From: JBMNUL01 sp050946255
GTDB lineage: Bacteria; Actinomycetota; Coriobacteriia; Coriobacteriales; CADBOM01
Reading direction: 5' to 3'
DNA: 46,261 nucleotides
Assembly: GCA_050946255.1 (NCBI GenBank)
Contig: JBMNUL010000004.1
Location: 1-46,261, forward strand
Shown here in pieces: positions 43,272 through 46,261 of this stretch. A program made the translations under genes and the position numbers. The notes under the pieces are model-generated. The model searched no databases. It had not been told where the DNA came from and saw only the letters and a list, made by a program, of their open reading frames with translations. The stretch's first letter is position 1; each line of letters opens with the position of its first letter.

Positions 43272-45929
43272 ATGGTGGACGAGAACAGAAAGATTCCCCC
43301 GCAGGGTGGTTCCATGGAGAATGGCTCCCCGTTGTCAAACGGCAGCGTCTCCAACGGTGCTCCCAACGGTTCCGGCAAACCCTCCGGTAGTTCAAAGGGC
43401 GGAAAGCCGGTGAGAAAGCCAATCGATGGGGGAGACGTTTCGGCGACTGCTGGCAAGCGCGCCCATTCCTCCAAGAACGGGAAGCCGTCCAGAACTTCAA
43501 GGAAACCGGTCAGAACTCCAATCGACCGGAGCGGCGGACCTGCTCGCAAGAAGGCCAAGAAATATTCGGGAAACTCAGGCATCAATAACCGCAAGAAAGG
43601 CTCAGAAAACCGCAAGCAGATCTCGAGAAATCAAGGTCATCAGGTCCCTGGTAAATCCGCGGGGCTTTCCGGAAGCCAGTACTATGCGAACCGCAAGAAG
43701 GCGAATCGACCTTCTGGCATGAAAAAGAAGGCTCATGATAATGCCAAGCATCCTTCTGAAAGCCATCAGCAGCTTTCGGGGATTTCCGAATCGCCAAATC
43801 GCAGGAAGGTGACTCAGGTTCCTTCCGGACCTAGAGTTCGCCGTGTGGATATCTCAGGGAATTCCAAGAAGGTCAAAGCCAACGGCGGGAAGAAAGCCCG
43901 CACCTATAGTCCCGCTGTGCCGAAGGCGAGCAGAAGGGGGACTTCGCACAACCCTAAGTTGCCCACGGGCTCTCCGGAGCTCTCAGGTGCGGATAACCTT
44001 GGGATAGAAGACGATGCCTCAGTTCCCGGATCCACCAAGAAGCACACTGCCCGAAACATCGTCATCGTCGTGATCGTGGTGATCGCACTGTTTTTCTGCA
44101 TCGATGCAATCGGGTCTGCGGGAAAGATTCACAACGGGGTCAAGATCGGGACGCTGGATGTTGGCGGGATGACCGAGGCGGAAGCTGCCGAGCTCGTCAA
44201 TGATACCTACGGCCCTATAGTGGAGAATTCCGATATCTTGATGTACGCCTCAGAGGCCGACAAGGAGTCAACCGACGATCCTGTGGAGATCACGTTCGAC
44301 TATGAGACTCTCGAGGAGTACAACACCAATCCTCCAGAAGGCGCCTCATTCACGATTTCCCCCGGCACCATTGGGGCAACCGTAGATGGAGAGAAGCTTG
44401 CCGACGAGGCCTATCAGGTGGGAAGGGGCACCGACTTCTTCACTGGCAGGATCATGGCCGGCACTGTTGGGGTGAGCATAGATGTGAGCCCCACCATGGA
44501 CGATTCTTCGGTGAGCGCGCTCGAGATGCTGTTGACCAGGTCCCTTGGTGAACCGATGGTCAACCCCGGGATCAAGTTCTCCAATGGCAAGTTCACTGTC
44601 ACGGAGGGCAACGATGGGTACGTGGTCAACGAGAGCGAGTTCGAGGCCGATCTCGTCAATGCGCTGATGTCGGACGAGCGGTCCTTCGTCATCCCCATGC
44701 AGGAATCGAAGATGGAGGTCGACTCAGCCCCAGCGGAAGAGGCGGCGAAAACTGCACAGGATGCCATCTCCGATCCGGTGACCCTCAAATTCGAGAGCGC
44801 CTCCTGGGAGCTTGACAGCGACGCACTCGGGGGCCTCGTATCCACGTTCGTTGAAAAGGGATCCATGGGAAACGAGCTTGTCCCATACATCAGCTTGGAC
44901 AAGGTGGAGAGCTACGTTCCGACTCTCGAGGATATCGGCAACCTCGGAAAGCCTGCCGAGAACGTCCAGTTCTCCTATGATGGCGAGAAGCTCAGCTACG
45001 TCGAGGGCACGAACGGGATCGTTCCAGACTATTACTCTGTTACCAAGAGGATGAACGCTATCGTGTTCGGCGACGAAACTCTGGTCGACAAGTCCGGGGA
45101 GGAGCCCGACGACAAAGTTGGCGAGAGCAAGGCGACGGACACTTCTGCCAACGATTTGCAACGTGTGATAGAGATGCAGCTCGTTGAGAGCTACCCGGAG
45201 ATGACATACGAGGATGCCCACAAGCTCGGATTGGACAACGAGCTCATCGGCGAGTACAGGATAGAGTACTCGAATTCCTCCTCAAACAAGGTGCACAACA
45301 TCAAGCTGCTCTCATCTACCCTCACCAACACGGTCATTGCCCCGGGGGATGTCTTCAGCATCAACGAGATCGCAGGCGAGTGCAACGAGGAGAAGGGGTA
45401 CAAAGAGGCCGGGTCGATTGTCTCCGGCGATCTCTCATCGGAGATAGGCGGTGGAATCTGCCAGGTCGCTTCCACGATATTCGATACGGCGTACTATGCC
45501 GGTTATCCCATAGTGGAGCGCCACAACCACTCGAGGTTCATATCCACCTATCCTGACGGTCTGGATGCCGCAATATCCTGGCCATACCTCGACCTGAAGT
45601 TCCAGAACGATACAGACAACTACCTCCTCCTGCTCCTCGATTGCGATGACACTGGAGTGACCTGTTCGCTTTGGGGAATCAGCCCCCATCGCAAGGTAGA
45701 ATCCGAAGTCACGAATGTGGAGGAGGGAGAGGAGTACTCCACCGAGTACGAAGTCGACGAGAGTTTAGAGCCGGGCACCGAGCAGGTCGTCACCGAGGGG
45801 CACGACGGTCACATCACGACGGTTGTTAGGAAAACCTACGATTCTTCCGGCAATTTGATCTCAGAGGACACCTTCGTTTCGGATTATCTGCCCGAGAATA
45901 AAGTGATAGTCACAGGACCTGATCAGTAG
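43272..45929 (+). CDS. VanW/G5-domain cell-wall protein with long basic N-terminus
   Basis: An 885-residue membrane-anchored wall protein. Residues 1-255 are low complexity, strongly basic and Ser/Gly/Asn/Lys rich, so cytoplasmic. One membrane helix (about 261-279) follows, then a region with repeated beta-type domains resembling peptidoglycan-binding PG_binding_4 (about 290-600). The VanW domain (about 664-800) reads NTVIAPGDVFSINEIAGECN...GGGICQVASTIFDTAYYAGY. A C-terminal G5-like domain (about 805-880) ends it. VanW/G5 proteins act outside the cell, where peptidoglycan binding is assumed. ATG 43272 uses GGAG that overlaps the pgsA stop. It may couple wall and phospholipid functions with PgsA. 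Confidence 0.9.
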   Translation: MVDENRKIPPQGGSMENGSPLSNGSVSNGAPNGSGKPSGSSKGGKPVRKPIDGGDVSATAGKRAHSSKNGKPSRTSRKPVRTPIDRSGGPARKKAKKYSGNSGINNRKKGSENRKQISRNQGHQVPGKSAGLSGSQYYANRKKANRPSGMKKKAHDNAKHPSESHQQLSGISESPNRRKVTQVPSGPRVRRVDISGNSKKVKANGGKKARTYSPAVPKASRRGTSHNPKLPTGSPELSGADNLGIEDDASVPGSTKKHTARNIVIVVIVVIALFFCIDAIGSAGKIHNGVKIGTLDVGGMTEAEAAELVNDTYGPIVENSDILMYASEADKESTDDPVEITFDYETLEEYNTNPPEGASFTISPGTIGATVDGEKLADEAYQVGRGTDFFTGRIMAGTVGVSIDVSPTMDDSSVSALEMLLTRSLGEPMVNPGIKFSNGKFTVTEGNDGYVVNESEFEADLVNALMSDERSFVIPMQESKMEVDSAPAEEAAKTAQDAISDPVTLKFESASWELDSDALGGLVSTFVEKGSMGNELVPYISLDKVESYVPTLEDIGNLGKPAENVQFSYDGEKLSYVEGTNGIVPDYYSVTKRMNAIVFGDETLVDKSGEEPDDKVGESKATDTSANDLQRVIEMQLVESYPEMTYEDAHKLGLDNELIGEYRIEYSNSSSNKVHNIKLLSSTLTNTVIAPGDVFSINEIAGECNEEKGYKEAGSIVSGDLSSEIGGGICQVASTIFDTAYYAGYPIVERHNHSRFISTYPDGLDAAISWPYLDLKFQNDTDNYLLLLLDCDDTGVTCSLWGISPHRKVESEVTNVEEGEEYSTEYEVDESLEPGTEQVVTEGHDGHITTVVRKTYDSSGNLISEDTFVSDYLPENKVIVTGPDQ

Positions 45930-45993
45930 CCAAAGAGCATTGGCGTTATCATCAAGACATGTTTGGATTAAGAATAGATCCGATGGTGCACTG

Positions 45994-46261
45994 ATGACTT
46001 CCACTTCGGAAATTTGCGAACGCCACATGGAGAAGGAGGAGGCATTGGGAGTAGATTCCGAGATTTCGGTATCTACCGAGGCTGGCTCTTGCTCTAATTT
46101 TGAGGCCGGAGCGGCGGTTGAATTCTCTCAGCATCCTGGTATTGCCAAGCGCTGGACAGTATTTCTGCTCGGCCTTTTCATGGCGCTTTCCATTTCCCTG
46201 GGTGCCCCATTTAGCGCAGATGCTTCTGTCAACGGCACCGATGTCATTGGCGACAGCACCC
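45994..46261 (+). CDS. Start of an exported or membrane protein, cut by window end
   Basis: An open frame of 89 codons from ATG 45994 runs off the window. The first 50 residues are acidic and polar. Residues 51-77 then form a signal-peptide-like or anchor segment, KRWTVFLLGLFMALSISLG, followed by a possible cleavage site near SADAS. In-frame ATG 46027, with AGGAGG only after it, is a less likely start. Too little is visible to name a family. It lies 64 bases after the VanW gene, in the same direction, so it may belong to the same envelope-related group. Confidence 0.6.
   Translation, partial: MTSTSEICERHMEKEEALGVDSEISVSTEAGSCSNFEAGAAVEFSQHPGIAKRWTVFLLGLFMALSISLGAPFSADASVNGTDVIGDST

Overview
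The window (about 46 kb, moderately GC-rich coding DNA with a few AT-rich gaps) reads as a chromosomal segment of an anaerobic actinobacterium, most likely class Coriobacteriia, family Eggerthellaceae. This placement is an inference from gene content: tandem OFA-type MFS carriers, soluble molybdopterin oxidoreductases paired with small two-cluster ferredoxins, uroporphyrinogen-decarboxylase-like and nitroreductase genes, a surface protein anchored by cell-wall-binding type 2 repeats, and a VanW/G5 protein. I saw no rRNA, IS element, phage gene or CRISPR array. One tRNA-Pro(GGG) is present.

Layout. 1-2.9 kb: the 3' part of RNase J, a GyrI-like ligand-binding protein and a TSUP anion exporter. 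3.3-7.2 kb: three tandem paralogous MFS carriers with a shared TM1 signature. 7.4-9.8 kb: oligoendopeptidase F and MobB (molybdenum cofactor maturation), leftward and tightly coupled. 10.4-13.1 kb: a polar amino-acid ABC importer (lipoprotein, permease, ATPase) whose genes are separated by a 322-bp gap holding a degenerate 14-15 bp tandem repeat. 13.2-17.7 kb: an NCS2 purine permease, a Gln-rich zinc-ribbon protein and a phosphohexomutase. 18-23.3 kb: a URO-D-like protein (leftward), then rightward a nitroreductase, a class-M-like sirtuin with altered NAD residues, an MFS carrier and a Sel1-repeat protein.

23.5-28 kb and 34.4-38.7 kb hold two paralogous systems. Each has a molybdopterin oxidoreductase gene followed immediately by a two-cluster [4Fe-4S] protein, both leftward, with a divergent regulator. 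The regulator is a catalytically degenerate Fic-fold protein in the first and a LysR protein in the second. Each divergent gap carries an inverted repeat that looks like an operator. Neither enzyme has a TAT signal or a membrane subunit. This resembles the soluble catechol-dehydroxylase type of gut Eggerthellaceae, but the substrates cannot be read from sequence.

Between these systems lie a Zn-dependent phospholipase C-like protein coupled to a UMF1-type MFS carrier, and a 1072-residue surface protein (three lamin-tail domains, a propeller-like region, three CWB2 repeats). 38.8-40.1 kb: a MarR regulator and a flavin reductase sharing a 17-bp operator-like repeat, then tRNA-Pro. 40.9-46.3 kb: a radical SAM enzyme, a CDP-alcohol phosphatidyltransferase, a VanW/G5 wall protein and the start of a further exported protein cut by the window end.

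A coherent reading is anaerobic respiration or reductive metabolism of small organic molecules. MFS carriers bring in substrate, MobB completes the bis-MGD cofactor, ferredoxin-like subunits deliver electrons to the molybdoenzymes, and dedicated regulators switch each pair on. The most unusual candidate is the first system, where a Fic protein that has lost its AMP-transfer residues but kept a C-terminal DNA-binding-like domain sits where the regulator should be.
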